The translations under genes were made by a program, and so were the position numbers. The notes under the pieces were generated by a model. The model saw only the letters and a program-made list of their open reading frames with translations, searched no databases and had not been told where the DNA came from. Positions 8,932 to 17,595 of a stretch of DNA of 64,000 nucleotides are shown here, piece after piece (position 1 is the stretch's first letter; the number at the start of each line of letters is the position of its first letter). Origin of the DNA: Aequorivita sp. (GTDB taxonomy: Bacteria; Bacteroidota; Bacteroidia; Flavobacteriales; Flavobacteriaceae); contig JAGXGE010000004.1 of the NCBI GenBank assembly GCA_024637015.1, forward strand, positions 372,001-436,000. Reading direction: 5' to 3'.

Positions 8932-10164
8932 TTAAAGATTTGTAGGTTGATTATGGTTTTTAAATATAGGTTTCCATATTAAAAGTGAGGTGAAAACACA
9001 AAAATAAAAAACCCCTTGTTGCAATTCCAGATAACTTTCGGTAGTCATTGAAATTAACATAACCGCTAAAATTAAAATCCACGCCATGCTTTTCATTCTT
9101 GCGGCTATCGTAAAGAGCAAAACAAAAGCCACCGATAGCCACATGATGCCAACTATTCCATACTGGACCATAACTGAAAGAAATTGATTGTGTGAATTGT
9201 AAGTGAGTGGGATATTAAATTCCTTTTGTTCGTTGATTTTGCCGAGGGGTTTTTTTTCGACTCCGGCTCCGTATCCCAAAATCGGTCTTTCCTTAATTAA
9301 ATAAATACTAGAAGACCATATTTTTTCCCTCAATCCTATTTTATGATATTTTGCTCCAATTTCTGATACTTGATCTCCGGTGTTAAAACCTATTTTTTGA
9401 AGTGTGTCATAAAATTTATCATTTGCATACCTACTTTGATTTATCAAAGCCACGGAAAAAAGAACAATGCCAATTAAAACAATAGCACTTTTGAAGTTGA
9501 GTAAAGTTTTGATATTCGAAACAAAATATACCGCTATTAATAATAGATATACAAACAGCCCCAAGCGAACAGCGAACAATACAATTACCGTGAGAAAGAG
9601 TATAGCAACAGAAAGTTTAAAATTTTTAGAATAATTTCCGAATAATAAAAAAACTAATCCTGTATTTAAATACATGGCATCTTCCGGCATGTATTTATGG
9701 TACATCGAGTTTTGAACAAAATTGTACCAGTGGCTAATCTCGAAGTTAACAATATAATTATATCCAAGTTTAGCCAATGAAAAAAAACAAAATGCTATAA
9801 GGGAGTATAGGAAAACCTTTTTTGCGATTTCAATCAATTCCTTAGAAGGGTTCACTAATAAAAAAGTCAATGGAATTAAAACAAAAGCAATGAGCTTGGA
9901 AATCTTTTTTAAGCTTTCAGGAAAGTCGTCTGTATATAATAGACTTACAATTGCAAGAAGGAGATAGAAAAACAGAATATGAAACCCCTTAATTTCTATT
10001 ACGTTTTTTAAAAAGTTCTTTTTATTTCTAAATAAAAGAGCCAAAACTAATGTCATACCTAAAATTATTGGAGATAATACATCTACAAAAGGCAGGACAG
10101 CGAAGAAAGTCAAAAAACTATAATCTACAATTTTAACTTTGAAGCTCTGGAAGTTGTGAGTCAT
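8932..10164 (-). CDS. O-antigen ligase/polymerase family membrane protein (second of three)
   Basis: About 410 residues with ten or more hydrophobic segments and a long loop near residues 245-315. The loop ends in ERPILGYGAGVEKKPLG followed by LTYNSHNQFLSVMVQYG, the H-N-x-F motif of the Wzy_C/O-antigen ligase superfamily (residue numbers from the chosen start). The ATG at 10164 is preferred over the one at 10197, because it shortens the overlap with the preceding gene from 65 to 32 bp and still leaves the full first membrane segment. Its strong Wzy_C signature next to a further polymerase-like gene suggests a division of labour between polymerisation and ligation. Confidence 0.8.
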   Translation of the reverse strand: MTHNFQSFKVKIVDYSFLTFFAVLPFVDVLSPIILGMTLVLALLFRNKKNFLKNVIEIKGFHILFFYLLLAIVSLLYTDDFPESLKKISKLIAFVLIPLTFLLVNPSKELIEIAKKVFLYSLIAFCFFSLAKLGYNYIVNFEISHWYNFVQNSMYHKYMPEDAMYLNTGLVFLLFGNYSKNFKLSVAILFLTVIVLFAVRLGLFVYLLLIAVYFVSNIKTLLNFKSAIVLIGIVLFSVALINQSRYANDKFYDTLQKIGFNTGDQVSEIGAKYHKIGLREKIWSSSIYLIKERPILGYGAGVEKKPLGKINEQKEFNIPLTYNSHNQFLSVMVQYGIVGIMWLSVAFVLLFTIAARMKSMAWILILAVMLISMTTESYLELQQGVFYFCVFTSLLIWKPIFKNHNQPTNL

Positions 10165-11416
10165 TTTTTCTTTTTCTGAAATACACATAAAACCCATATA
10201 CTATAAAAAAGAATATGGTAAAGTAAAGCTTATAAAAGTAGCCCATTACAAATGCATATAGTATCCAGTTAAATAACTGGTATGCAATTACTGATAAAAA
10301 CAAAGCTCCTTGAACCATAAATTCTTTTAACATCCAGCCCATCAATGCTAAGAAACAAATTGTTAGAAATGTATGAAATATCAAGGCCACCGAAAGTGGA
10401 AAGATTTGAAGAAGAATACCCGGATAAGCATTTGTAAAATTATACCCTCCTTCAGCATTAGCATTCAAAACCATCTTTTTATCTTTTGCAAACTCTTTCA
10501 TCATAACCGGCATGCCATATAGCAAATCAGTTGGATTAAAAGATCTTGGGTTATCATTTATAACAAATCTGTCAGTTGCGCCCCACAAAAGATGTCCTTG
10601 CAAGCCAAAAATTCTATAGACCATTGCTTCATTGGGGTCATAAATTTTAATATTGGCAAAAGGCCGAGTTTCTTCATACTTTGTATATGTTATTTGGTAC
10701 ATTATTCCAATCATAACGACAAAGATTAGAAACAAAGGAAGTAAAGCCTTTTTAATATAGGTTGATAGATTTTTTCGATAATAAAAAACAAGCGGTAATA
10801 GGAAGGAATAAGTTCCAGCTAAAATTGGAGAGAATTTCTGTCCAATCAAAAAATTATAACCATAAAAAAGGAATAACATAAAGACTGAAAATTTCTTATA
10901 TTTTGGAAACAGCACTCCCAAAGCAAATGGTATAAAAATTCCAGTATTTCCGAAGATTGAATTTAAAACTGGAAGTCTAGAATTAGACCAATAAGTAAAG
11001 CGGTCTACAGATGGATTAAACATAGGTAAGGGAGATAATGCTGCATTAAGCAGCAACAATCCCATCGAGACTATAACTATGGCAATAAGAAGGGAGTTGT
11101 CAATTTCTCTTCCGTGAAATATAAAATTAAATGTTGGTAATTTTTTTTTATTAAAACTCTTAAAAGCCATTGCAATAATTATCAGAGTAAAAATGAAATA
11201 CAGAACGGATAAAATTGTTGCACCAGTAAAAAAGCTAAATCTTCCTTGTTCATTTATATATATACCTTGTTCCAAGTAAATTAATGATGGTATTGTGCTG
11301 AAGGCCTGATAAAAAATTAAGCCATACAAAAATGATAACGTAAAGCTATTCTTTGCATAATAATAGGCAAAAACTCCGAAAAGCACTGCAAATAGTATGT
11401 TTATAAAGAGTCCCAT
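10133..11416 (-). CDS. O-antigen polymerase-like polytopic membrane protein (Wzy candidate, third of three)
   Basis: A 427-residue protein with about eleven hydrophobic segments and a periplasmic loop around residues 245-330 containing YRIFGLQGHLLWGATDRFV. It lacks the H-N-x-F loop motif of the two neighbouring ligase-like proteins and looks more like the oligosaccharide repeat-unit polymerase family. Position directly after the flippase and a glycosyltransferase favours a Wzy role: joining repeat units on undecaprenyl diphosphate at the periplasmic face. Polymerases diverge strongly, so this call depends on topology and context. The reading frame overlaps the next gene. Confidence 0.65.
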   Translation of the reverse strand: MGLFINILFAVLFGVFAYYYAKNSFTLSFLYGLIFYQAFSTIPSLIYLEQGIYINEQGRFSFFTGATILSVLYFIFTLIIIAMAFKSFNKKKLPTFNFIFHGREIDNSLLIAIVIVSMGLLLLNAALSPLPMFNPSVDRFTYWSNSRLPVLNSIFGNTGIFIPFALGVLFPKYKKFSVFMLFLFYGYNFLIGQKFSPILAGTYSFLLPLVFYYRKNLSTYIKKALLPLFLIFVVMIGIMYQITYTKYEETRPFANIKIYDPNEAMVYRIFGLQGHLLWGATDRFVINDNPRSFNPTDLLYGMPVMMKEFAKDKKMVLNANAEGGYNFTNAYPGILLQIFPLSVALIFHTFLTICFLALMGWMLKEFMVQGALFLSVIAYQLFNWILYAFVMGYFYKLYFTIFFFIVYGFYVYFRKRKNDSQLPELQS

Positions 11417-11432
11417 TAATAGGTTTTATTTT

Positions 11433-12446
11433 TCAATTTAAAAATGTAAAATTAAGCTTTTTAAACAGGGGAGAGAGTTCATCATCTCTTAGCGGATACA
11501 CATAAAATTCAAACAAATCTCGATCTTCATTTCTCAATTTTGAAAAGATATTAATCAGAGTACTTGAATTAAAACTTGAAATATATGCACACTGAATTTC
11601 TTCAAAATATACTTCTTCGGATGTTTTTGTAGTATTTAAGAATACAACTTCTTTCTCGGGAAAGAAATCGGCTATATATTTTTCACTTAACCTAATTCCA
11701 TTCCTGTGAGGCTTATAATAAACTTTAGAAATCGTATTATAAAAATTTCTTTTTCGCAGTTCCGAAAAGTATTTTGCTAATTCTTTTAAAAAGAACTCAT
11801 TTCCCACCACGGCACCAAAGGCTTCTTGACCAATAATATATAATTCTGGAACTGGAGTTTCAATGGTTTCTTTAATGATTGGGAGCTGCTTTGCGTTTTT
11901 GGATACATAAGCCTCTTCTGGAAAGGTTAAGTATTGTGCAACTACTTTTGAATATGCTGCTCCGGAAGAATGACCTTCATATTCCTGAAAACGTAAACCA
12001 TGCATTAAGGCAATCATTTTTTTTAGTTTGAATTTCAGCCCATCTATATTCGCCATCGTATGATTATAATAGTTTAAAGTCCCATCTTCAACAACTATTA
12101 TTTTAGCTTGCTTATTAAAATTAAAAAATAAATAATTGCTTAAAACATCTTCTATATAAGCCAGATATATTATGCACGGTTGATTTCTATAAGAATCCAG
12201 ATCTTTAACAATACTTGAATATTCCTTAACCTTTGAATGCATTGTTTGCAATTGTCTATACATAGAAACTGCATTGTTATTAAATGAAACTTTTGAAATT
12301 ATTGTACGAGTCCATAGTTTTGAATTAAAAGTAGTTCCGCTGCCACTTATTAAAACGTATTCTTCCCCATTGACAACCTTATTTATAAGAAGAGCTTCAA
12401 AGTTGTTAACGTGATTTTGTCCCAATGCAAAAAATATGTGTATCAT
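11433..12446 (-). CDS. Putative GT52/polysialyltransferase-like glycosyltransferase
   Basis: A soluble 337-residue protein without signal peptide. It starts MIHIFFALGQNHVNN, has VVEDGTLNYYNH near residue 122, VYYKPHRNGIRLSE near 242 and ECAYISSFNSSTL-like residues (CAYISSFNSSTLINIF) near 285. A D/E-D-G motif, a K-P-H motif and an S-S followed by S/T motif in this order are features of the sialyltransferase families GT52 and GT38. The location next to pseudaminic-acid genes fits transfer of a nonulosonic acid from its CMP form. Overall similarity cannot be measured here, so the family call is tentative. It starts in an ATGA overlap with the flippase stop, indicating coupled translation. Confidence 0.5.
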   Translation of the reverse strand: MIHIFFALGQNHVNNFEALLINKVVNGEEYVLISGSGTTFNSKLWTRTIISKVSFNNNAVSMYRQLQTMHSKVKEYSSIVKDLDSYRNQPCIIYLAYIEDVLSNYLFFNFNKQAKIIVVEDGTLNYYNHTMANIDGLKFKLKKMIALMHGLRFQEYEGHSSGAAYSKVVAQYLTFPEEAYVSKNAKQLPIIKETIETPVPELYIIGQEAFGAVVGNEFFLKELAKYFSELRKRNFYNTISKVYYKPHRNGIRLSEKYIADFFPEKEVVFLNTTKTSEEVYFEEIQCAYISSFNSSTLINIFSKLRNEDRDLFEFYVYPLRDDELSPLFKKLNFTFLN

Positions 12447-13684
12447 ATACTCATTGCTTTTCTTGATGCCGCATTTTTTCGCAAAAAATACATTAATATA
12501 GCGGTTATTAAAAATGCCCCTGCTGCACCGTAAAGACCGTAAAACTTACACAGTCCATAGGTTATAACCACATTTACAATTCCTGAAATAATTACTATTT
12601 CAAGTAGTTTTTTTTCTTTGTGCAGAATGTATAGATAAGAATGATAAACTAAAGAAATGTTCATTAAGCACATGCCAAATGTAAATAAAATAATCAATGG
12701 CCAATAGGATATAAACTCTGGTTTTCCCTGCCAAATTAGAACTGGGTACATAAAAATAATTACCGCAAGGGATGCTATAAAAGAATGAATGAGCAATAAT
12801 TTCTTGAAATTTTTCAATTTGAATTCAAAGTTTTCACTCCTGTTACTTTCAATTAAATCAGGCAGTTCATATGAAACAACTATCGTGCTCACATATATTC
12901 CTATTACCATAGCGAAATTTGAATAAAAAGAGAAAATACCAGCAGCCGCTTCCCCTAAAACACCTTCAACTATATAACGGTTGGAATATTCGATGATTTT
13001 TAAAAATATAGTCGCCAAATAAAATATTATACTAATTCGAATCCCTTTTAAAAGCCAATCTTTTTTAAAATGGACTGAACTTAACCCACTTGAAATGATT
13101 TTCCAGAAAATAATGAATGTTAGCAGAAGCGTTATCACATTAAACGACATCCAAGTAAATAGAACGTCTCTGATGGTAACTTCAATTGACAGACCATAAA
13201 TTTGATATAGTACAAATAACGTCCACCCCGCTACTCTTATAAACAATAATAAATTCGCAATCAACACTTTTTTAAAAGCTAGAAGAAGTCTATAGATTTC
13301 TTGATTTAAGTGTTCTGTAATACATATAAGTATAAGTGAAAACGTAAATTCAGCAAAATAGTCAATGCTTTTAAATACAAAATACCCAATAATAATGAAG
13401 ATTAAATAGCTAGTAACATAAAGTAACAATGAGTTAAAAACTTTCGATGAAGTATCTTCCTTGTTTATTAATATATCTCTAATAGCATAATTATAAAAAT
13501 CGAAACCCAATATAAAAATTGCAATGGTAATTGTGGTTGCTTGAAGAGAATAAACCCCATAAGTCGTCGTATCGAAATGTTTAGAAAGAATAGTAAAAAT
13601 GATAAATTTTGAAGCCATTGCCGATACCCTCAAAAAGAAAGATAATAATTTATTTAAGGGCAAACTTCCAATTTTAATAGCCAT
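12443..13684 (-). CDS. Wzx-type oligosaccharide flippase (MOP superfamily)
   Basis: A 413-residue protein with about twelve hydrophobic segments spread over its whole length and charged short loops, beginning MAIKIGSLPLNKLLSFFLRV with LSKHFDTTTYGVYSLQ soon after, a pattern typical of polysaccharide exporters of the MOP flippase group. It should flip the undecaprenyl-linked repeat unit from the cytoplasmic to the periplasmic face. It sits between pseI and a candidate sialyltransferase-like gene, with a 61-bp gap upstream and a 4-bp overlap downstream. Base composition is strongly AT-rich, as for much of 7-21 kb. Confidence 0.85.
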   Translation of the reverse strand: MAIKIGSLPLNKLLSFFLRVSAMASKFIIFTILSKHFDTTTYGVYSLQATTITIAIFILGFDFYNYAIRDILINKEDTSSKVFNSLLLYVTSYLIFIIIGYFVFKSIDYFAEFTFSLILICITEHLNQEIYRLLLAFKKVLIANLLLFIRVAGWTLFVLYQIYGLSIEVTIRDVLFTWMSFNVITLLLTFIIFWKIISSGLSSVHFKKDWLLKGIRISIIFYLATIFLKIIEYSNRYIVEGVLGEAAAGIFSFYSNFAMVIGIYVSTIVVSYELPDLIESNRSENFEFKLKNFKKLLLIHSFIASLAVIIFMYPVLIWQGKPEFISYWPLIILFTFGMCLMNISLVYHSYLYILHKEKKLLEIVIISGIVNVVITYGLCKFYGLYGAAGAFLITAILMYFLRKNAASRKAMSI

Positions 13685-13745
13685 TGTTTAGACTTTCGAT
13701 CTTATTTTCTCATTTTGTAATTAATAAATTTATTAAGATAAGTTA

Positions 13746-14786
13746 TTAATTATCAAAAATTTTATTAGATATTCTATCTCCTTTTTTTACATCACTGCTA
13801 AATCTCTTTCCCAATGCTTCTTGATAATATTTTGGGTGCATTCCAAAACCAGGTCGTATTATTCTGATATTTTCTTCCGTAATTAATTCCCCAGCTTTAC
13901 TGTCTTTTACAACATAAATAGATCTGCTGAACTCTCTTCCCTTTTCTTGCTTTTTTGTTAAAGAATAATCTATTTTTCCAATCGCCATTTCAGCTTCACG
14001 CACCGCTTTTACCATTTCGAAAAATTCGTCTTGATTCATTGAAAATGAGGCGTCGGGACCTCCAATTTCGCGATCTATTATGAAATGTTTTTCAATGATT
14101 TTAGCTCCAAAACATGTTGCTACAACCGGCACGGTGCTACCCATTGTATGATCAGATAAACCAGAAATTACATTATATCGTTCTGCCAAATCTTTTACCA
14201 TAATCATATTTGCTTCTTCTATAGGAGCAGGATAAGATGATGTACATTTAAGTAATGCAATATTTTTATTTCCCATTTTATAACAGGCTTCTAGGGCTAA
14301 CTCAATATCTTCTGTAGTAGCAATGCCCGTAGAAATTATAACAGGTTTCCCTTTTGAGGCAACATATTCTATTAGAGGAATATCCGTGATTTCAAAAGAA
14401 GCTATTTTATAAGCTGGGACATCCAGTTCTTCCAGAAAATCTACAGCGGTTTTATCAAAAGGAGATGAAAAGCAAATGAGCCCTTCATCTTCAGCAACTT
14501 TAAAAAGTTCCTTGTGCCATTCCCATGGAGTATAAGCTTCTTTGTAAAGATCATACAAGTAACTTCCATCCCATACAGTGCCCTGTTTAAGCAAAAAATC
14601 GTCAGATTTTGCATCTATGGTCATAGTATCTGCGGTATAGGTTTGCAGTTTTATTGCGTCTGCTCCAGCTTTTTTGGCAGCTCTAATGGTTTCAATTGCT
14701 GTTTTGATACTTCCATTATGGTTCGCAGATAATTCAGCTATTATAAAAACGTGGTTTCCAGAAAGGTCAAAATCTTTAATTTTCAT
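13746..14786 (-). CDS. pseI: Pseudaminic acid synthase
   Basis: Condenses 2,4-diacylamino-2,4,6-trideoxy-L-altrose with phosphoenolpyruvate to give the nine-carbon pseudaminic acid. The 346-residue protein has the NeuB TIM barrel with IAELSANHNGS at residue 15, DAIKLQTYTADTMTID near 40, the CFSSPFDKTAVDFLE segment near 110, KCTSSYPAP near 183 and HFIIDREIGGPDASFS near 238, ending in a SAF domain from about residue 285. The ELSANHNGS, PFDKTAVDFLE and GGPDASFS variants favour PseI over NeuB or LegI, consistent with pseB/C/F/G in the same cluster. It lies 4 bp after the PIG-L deacetylase gene. Confidence 0.9.
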   Translation of the reverse strand: MKIKDFDLSGNHVFIIAELSANHNGSIKTAIETIRAAKKAGADAIKLQTYTADTMTIDAKSDDFLLKQGTVWDGSYLYDLYKEAYTPWEWHKELFKVAEDEGLICFSSPFDKTAVDFLEELDVPAYKIASFEITDIPLIEYVASKGKPVIISTGIATTEDIELALEACYKMGNKNIALLKCTSSYPAPIEEANMIMVKDLAERYNVISGLSDHTMGSTVPVVATCFGAKIIEKHFIIDREIGGPDASFSMNQDEFFEMVKAVREAEMAIGKIDYSLTKKQEKGREFSRSIYVVKDSKAGELITEENIRIIRPGFGMHPKYYQEALGKRFSSDVKKGDRISNKIFDN

Positions 14787-14790
14787 TGTT

Positions 14791-15501
14791 CTAATTTATA
14801 ATTCGCACTACAGAAAAGGCTTCAGCATATTTTTTCCCAACAACAATTCCCCATCGTTGAGCTTGGATTTTCAAAGCTTCTGGAGATCGGGGATGTGGAT
14901 ATACTCTTTTTTCAAATTCATAAGATTCCATTCCTTTATTTTTTGCATCTACATCATCTTCGTCCACTTCCACAAAAAAATTGGGAATAAAATGCTTTGG
15001 ATCTGTTGCGGCACGCCATTCTGTACCCGAAGGAGTTTCAAATGATATTATTGTAGTCACACTTTCATGTTCCAAAGGGCGCGTTGCCGTAATAACCGCT
15101 TCAAAAGTACGCTGATGGTCTATGTTAACATCGCCTCCGTGATGTGTAAATATTATTGAAGGTTTGAAATCTTCCTTCTCTTTTTCTATAATTTTTATAA
15201 TATCCAATAAAGCAACCGTATCAAATCGATTATCCGGAAAATCATAAACTCCAACAGACGAATAGCCGATAGCCTTTCTTGCAGTCTCAATATTTTCTTT
15301 ATGGATTTTTAGGGTATCTGCCCACTTCTCGGTATCTCTTTCATCAGACCGTGAAGTAATTCCCTCTCCTAAAATTACAGCCCTTATTTGGCACGAATAG
15401 GATTTGATCAATTTGTGCATCGTGGCACCGAGACCCAATAACTCATCATCGGGGTGTGCAACAACAACAAGTATTCTCTTATTTCTTAATGATTCTAACA
15501 T
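14791..15501 (-). CDS. PIG-L/LmbE family N-deacetylase
   Basis: A 236-residue zinc-dependent deacetylase-like protein. The metal motif A-H-P-D-D-E appears at residues 15-20 and the second site HHGGDVNIDHQRTFEAV at about 120-135, both intact. Family members remove acetyl groups from N-acetyl sugars such as GlcNAc-PI and mycothiol precursors. Its start overlaps the end of the formyltransferase frame by 23 bp and it precedes pseI by 4 bp, so all three should be made together. A reasonable inference is that it uncovers an amine on the pseudaminic-acid intermediate, or on the finished sugar, which the formyltransferase then acylates. Substrate and step are not proven by sequence. Confidence 0.8.
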   Translation of the reverse strand: MLESLRNKRILVVVAHPDDELLGLGATMHKLIKSYSCQIRAVILGEGITSRSDERDTEKWADTLKIHKENIETARKAIGYSSVGVYDFPDNRFDTVALLDIIKIIEKEKEDFKPSIIFTHHGGDVNIDHQRTFEAVITATRPLEHESVTTIISFETPSGTEWRAATDPKHFIPNFFVEVDEDDVDAKNKGMESYEFEKRVYPHPRSPEALKIQAQRWGIVVGKKYAEAFSVVRIIN

Positions 15502-16162
15502 TCGCTATTATTTCATTTTTTGAGGACTCTGTGGCATTGAAAAATTCGAACTTGAAATGTTTATTTTCAATATAAGCATTTGGATAGCCTTCGCAGTCCA
15601 ACATTCTAATATAATCATAAACCTCACTTGTTTCATTTATGAACTCAATATTACCATCCTCAGGTTTTCGTCTTTGAAACAATACTACTTCACCTTTTTG
15701 CTTTTTTGGGAATGGATTTTCTAAAATTATTTCTTCTATCATTTGCTGTATAACGCTTGAACTGCGTATAAAAATATCTTTTGCTGTTCCAGATAGGCTT
15801 AAAGACTTCTTTAAATATATTTCGCCAGTATCCAACCCCTTTTTAACCTTTAAAGCAGATATTTTGGTTTTGGTTTTTCCCCTAACAATAAGATTTTGAA
15901 GCGGGCTTCCTCCTCTTCCATATGGCAAATCTGTCATATGAAAAACGATACATTCATAATTTTCATATATAGAGGCTGGAATTATATATGACCAATGAGG
16001 TATAAAAATTTTATTAGGTTTCAATTCTTTAAGTTGCACAAGATTAAAATCTTCCTGTTGATCTATCAAGACCCAATTAAACTCGCTAAAATTTATTTTT
16101 AGTGATGCATATACCTGCTTATGCCATTCCTTTTCAGAAAGTATTATGAACGTTTTTCCCAT
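15479..16162 (-). CDS. Sugar N-formyltransferase-like protein (PseJ-type candidate)
   Basis: A 227-residue protein of the formyltransferase fold that is far shorter than methionyl-tRNA formyltransferase. It keeps the catalytic His in FHMTDLPYGRGGSPLQN (residues 76-92) and the catalytic Asp in KKGLDTGEIYLKK near 108. The Asn that usually stands two residues before the His is a Val here. Such enzymes use N10-formyl-tetrahydrofolate to formylate amino sugars; PseJ enzymes do this on the 4-amino intermediate of pseudaminic acid synthesis. The frame overlaps the PseG-PseH gene by 19 bp and the deacetylase gene by 23 bp. The exact acceptor is inferred from context. Confidence 0.72.
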   Translation of the reverse strand: MGKTFIILSEKEWHKQVYASLKINFSEFNWVLIDQQEDFNLVQLKELKPNKIFIPHWSYIIPASIYENYECIVFHMTDLPYGRGGSPLQNLIVRGKTKTKISALKVKKGLDTGEIYLKKSLSLSGTAKDIFIRSSSVIQQMIEEIILENPFPKKQKGEVVLFQRRKPEDGNIEFINETSEVYDYIRMLDCEGYPNAYIENKHFKFEFFNATESSKNEIIANVRIIKK

Positions 16163-17559
16163 TTTTTTTGATATACGTTTATATTTCCTTCATTTTTAAT
16201 TGCTTTGGTAAAGCCAAGATTCTCGAAAACCTTGCATGAACTTACGTTTTCAATTTTTACGATCGCCTTTAAGTTTTCCTTTAATTGTTCCATCCCGAGT
16301 TCAATAATTGTTCCTCCTAAACCTAATCCTCTATATTTTTTATCGATGGAATAATCTATGTTCCAATTTTCATCAGTCTTGTCAAATCTAATTTGACCTA
16401 AAGGAAAATCGTCTTTTTCCAAAATATAAATTTTGGAATTTAGATCTTTGATTTTATCTAAATACCATTTTTTATGGTTTTCTAGTTCTATTTTTTCAGA
16501 GTTAAGGGCATTTTTACGCACGTCTGAATCATTTGCCCAATTAAATAATAATAGCATGTCTTTTTCATTTGCTGGTCGTAAACTAACAGCATATTTAAAA
16601 AAAATAGATTTAATACGTTTTCCCGACAATCCGTCAATTACTACTTTTTTATTCTTGGTTTTAGTTTTAAAAAAACTTTTAACAGCTTCTTGTAGTTCAT
16701 TCTCACCAAAATGTTTGGCATCTATTATCAAATCGGATTTTTTGAAGCCTTCATATAAAATGTGTTGATTATCTGCATAAGTACCCGCAATTACAGATAA
16801 TTTTAAAGCTAATGCTTCTAACAAGATTCCGCTACAAGGTACGACTGCCAACTGTGACATTGTCATTAATGCAATCATCTTTTCTGCACTTAGAGATTGG
16901 TGTATTTTTACATTAATATGAGCTTTGCTTATTAACTCTAAATTCTTTTTATAATCATAGGATGAACCGATTACTACATTAATATCATTAAAATGATTAA
17001 AATTTAATATCACATTTAATGTTCTTTCGGTTAGATTATTTATATCACTTCCTCCAAAACAAATAAAGACTGAGTTTTCCTTTTTTGGAAGTTTTGTTTT
17101 TTTAGCAGCCTTAAGAAAAGGATTTCTTAATAGCACGTAATCGAGCCCAAGAGCAAATTTAGTGAAGGGTTGAGCCTTATACATCGCTTTAGTAATGCTT
17201 GGAGCATGATTTATTATTAAATCAGCATAGAATTCTTTATCAAAAACATCATCAATACAAATTAGCTTATTTCCTTTTGATTTAATCCTTTTTTGAAAAT
17301 CAGTATTTAAACCATAATGATCCAAAACTACAATTTCTTGACCAGTAAGTATCTCTATAAAATCATCGTTGTTTTCTATATCCTTAACAATAAATCCTTT
17401 AGAATAAAAGCTGTTAGATATTCCTTCAGGAATATCAATGCAATAAAAGGTAGTCTCAAAATATATGGAAAGCATTTCGGCTAAGGCAGAACTTCTTATA
17501 AGGTGTCCTAATCCTATTTCTGCGTTTCCGTCTGCCCTAAAAAATAACTTCCTCTTCAT
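16144..17559 (-). CDS. pseG: PseG-PseH fusion: UDP-sugar hydrolase with C-terminal GNAT acetyltransferase
   Basis: The first about 325 residues form PseG, a GT-B fold hydrolase that removes UDP from UDP-2,4-diacylamino-2,4,6-trideoxy-L-altrose; it starts with FRADGNAEIGLGHLIRSSAL and shows ICFGGSD near 170 and a C-S-G-x-x-x-E-A-L motif near 240. Residues about 326-471 form a GNAT domain (LRPANEKDMLLLFNWAND, then KKYRGLGLGGTIIELGM acetyl-CoA loop, and VENVSSCKVFENLGF-like end), which resembles PseH, the N-acetyltransferase of the same pathway. The order PseG then PseH in one 471-residue chain would channel consecutive steps. PseH acts before PseG in the pathway. The frame overlaps the formyltransferase by 19 bp. 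Confidence 0.88.
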   Translation of the reverse strand: MKRKLFFRADGNAEIGLGHLIRSSALAEMLSIYFETTFYCIDIPEGISNSFYSKGFIVKDIENNDDFIEILTGQEIVVLDHYGLNTDFQKRIKSKGNKLICIDDVFDKEFYADLIINHAPSITKAMYKAQPFTKFALGLDYVLLRNPFLKAAKKTKLPKKENSVFICFGGSDINNLTERTLNVILNFNHFNDINVVIGSSYDYKKNLELISKAHINVKIHQSLSAEKMIALMTMSQLAVVPCSGILLEALALKLSVIAGTYADNQHILYEGFKKSDLIIDAKHFGENELQEAVKSFFKTKTKNKKVVIDGLSGKRIKSIFFKYAVSLRPANEKDMLLLFNWANDSDVRKNALNSEKIELENHKKWYLDKIKDLNSKIYILEKDDFPLGQIRFDKTDENWNIDYSIDKKYRGLGLGGTIIELGMEQLKENLKAIVKIENVSSCKVFENLGFTKAIKNEGNINVYQKKWEKRS

Positions 17560-17595
17560 TTTCTACATTAAAGTTTAAATTGATGATAGTTTCTA

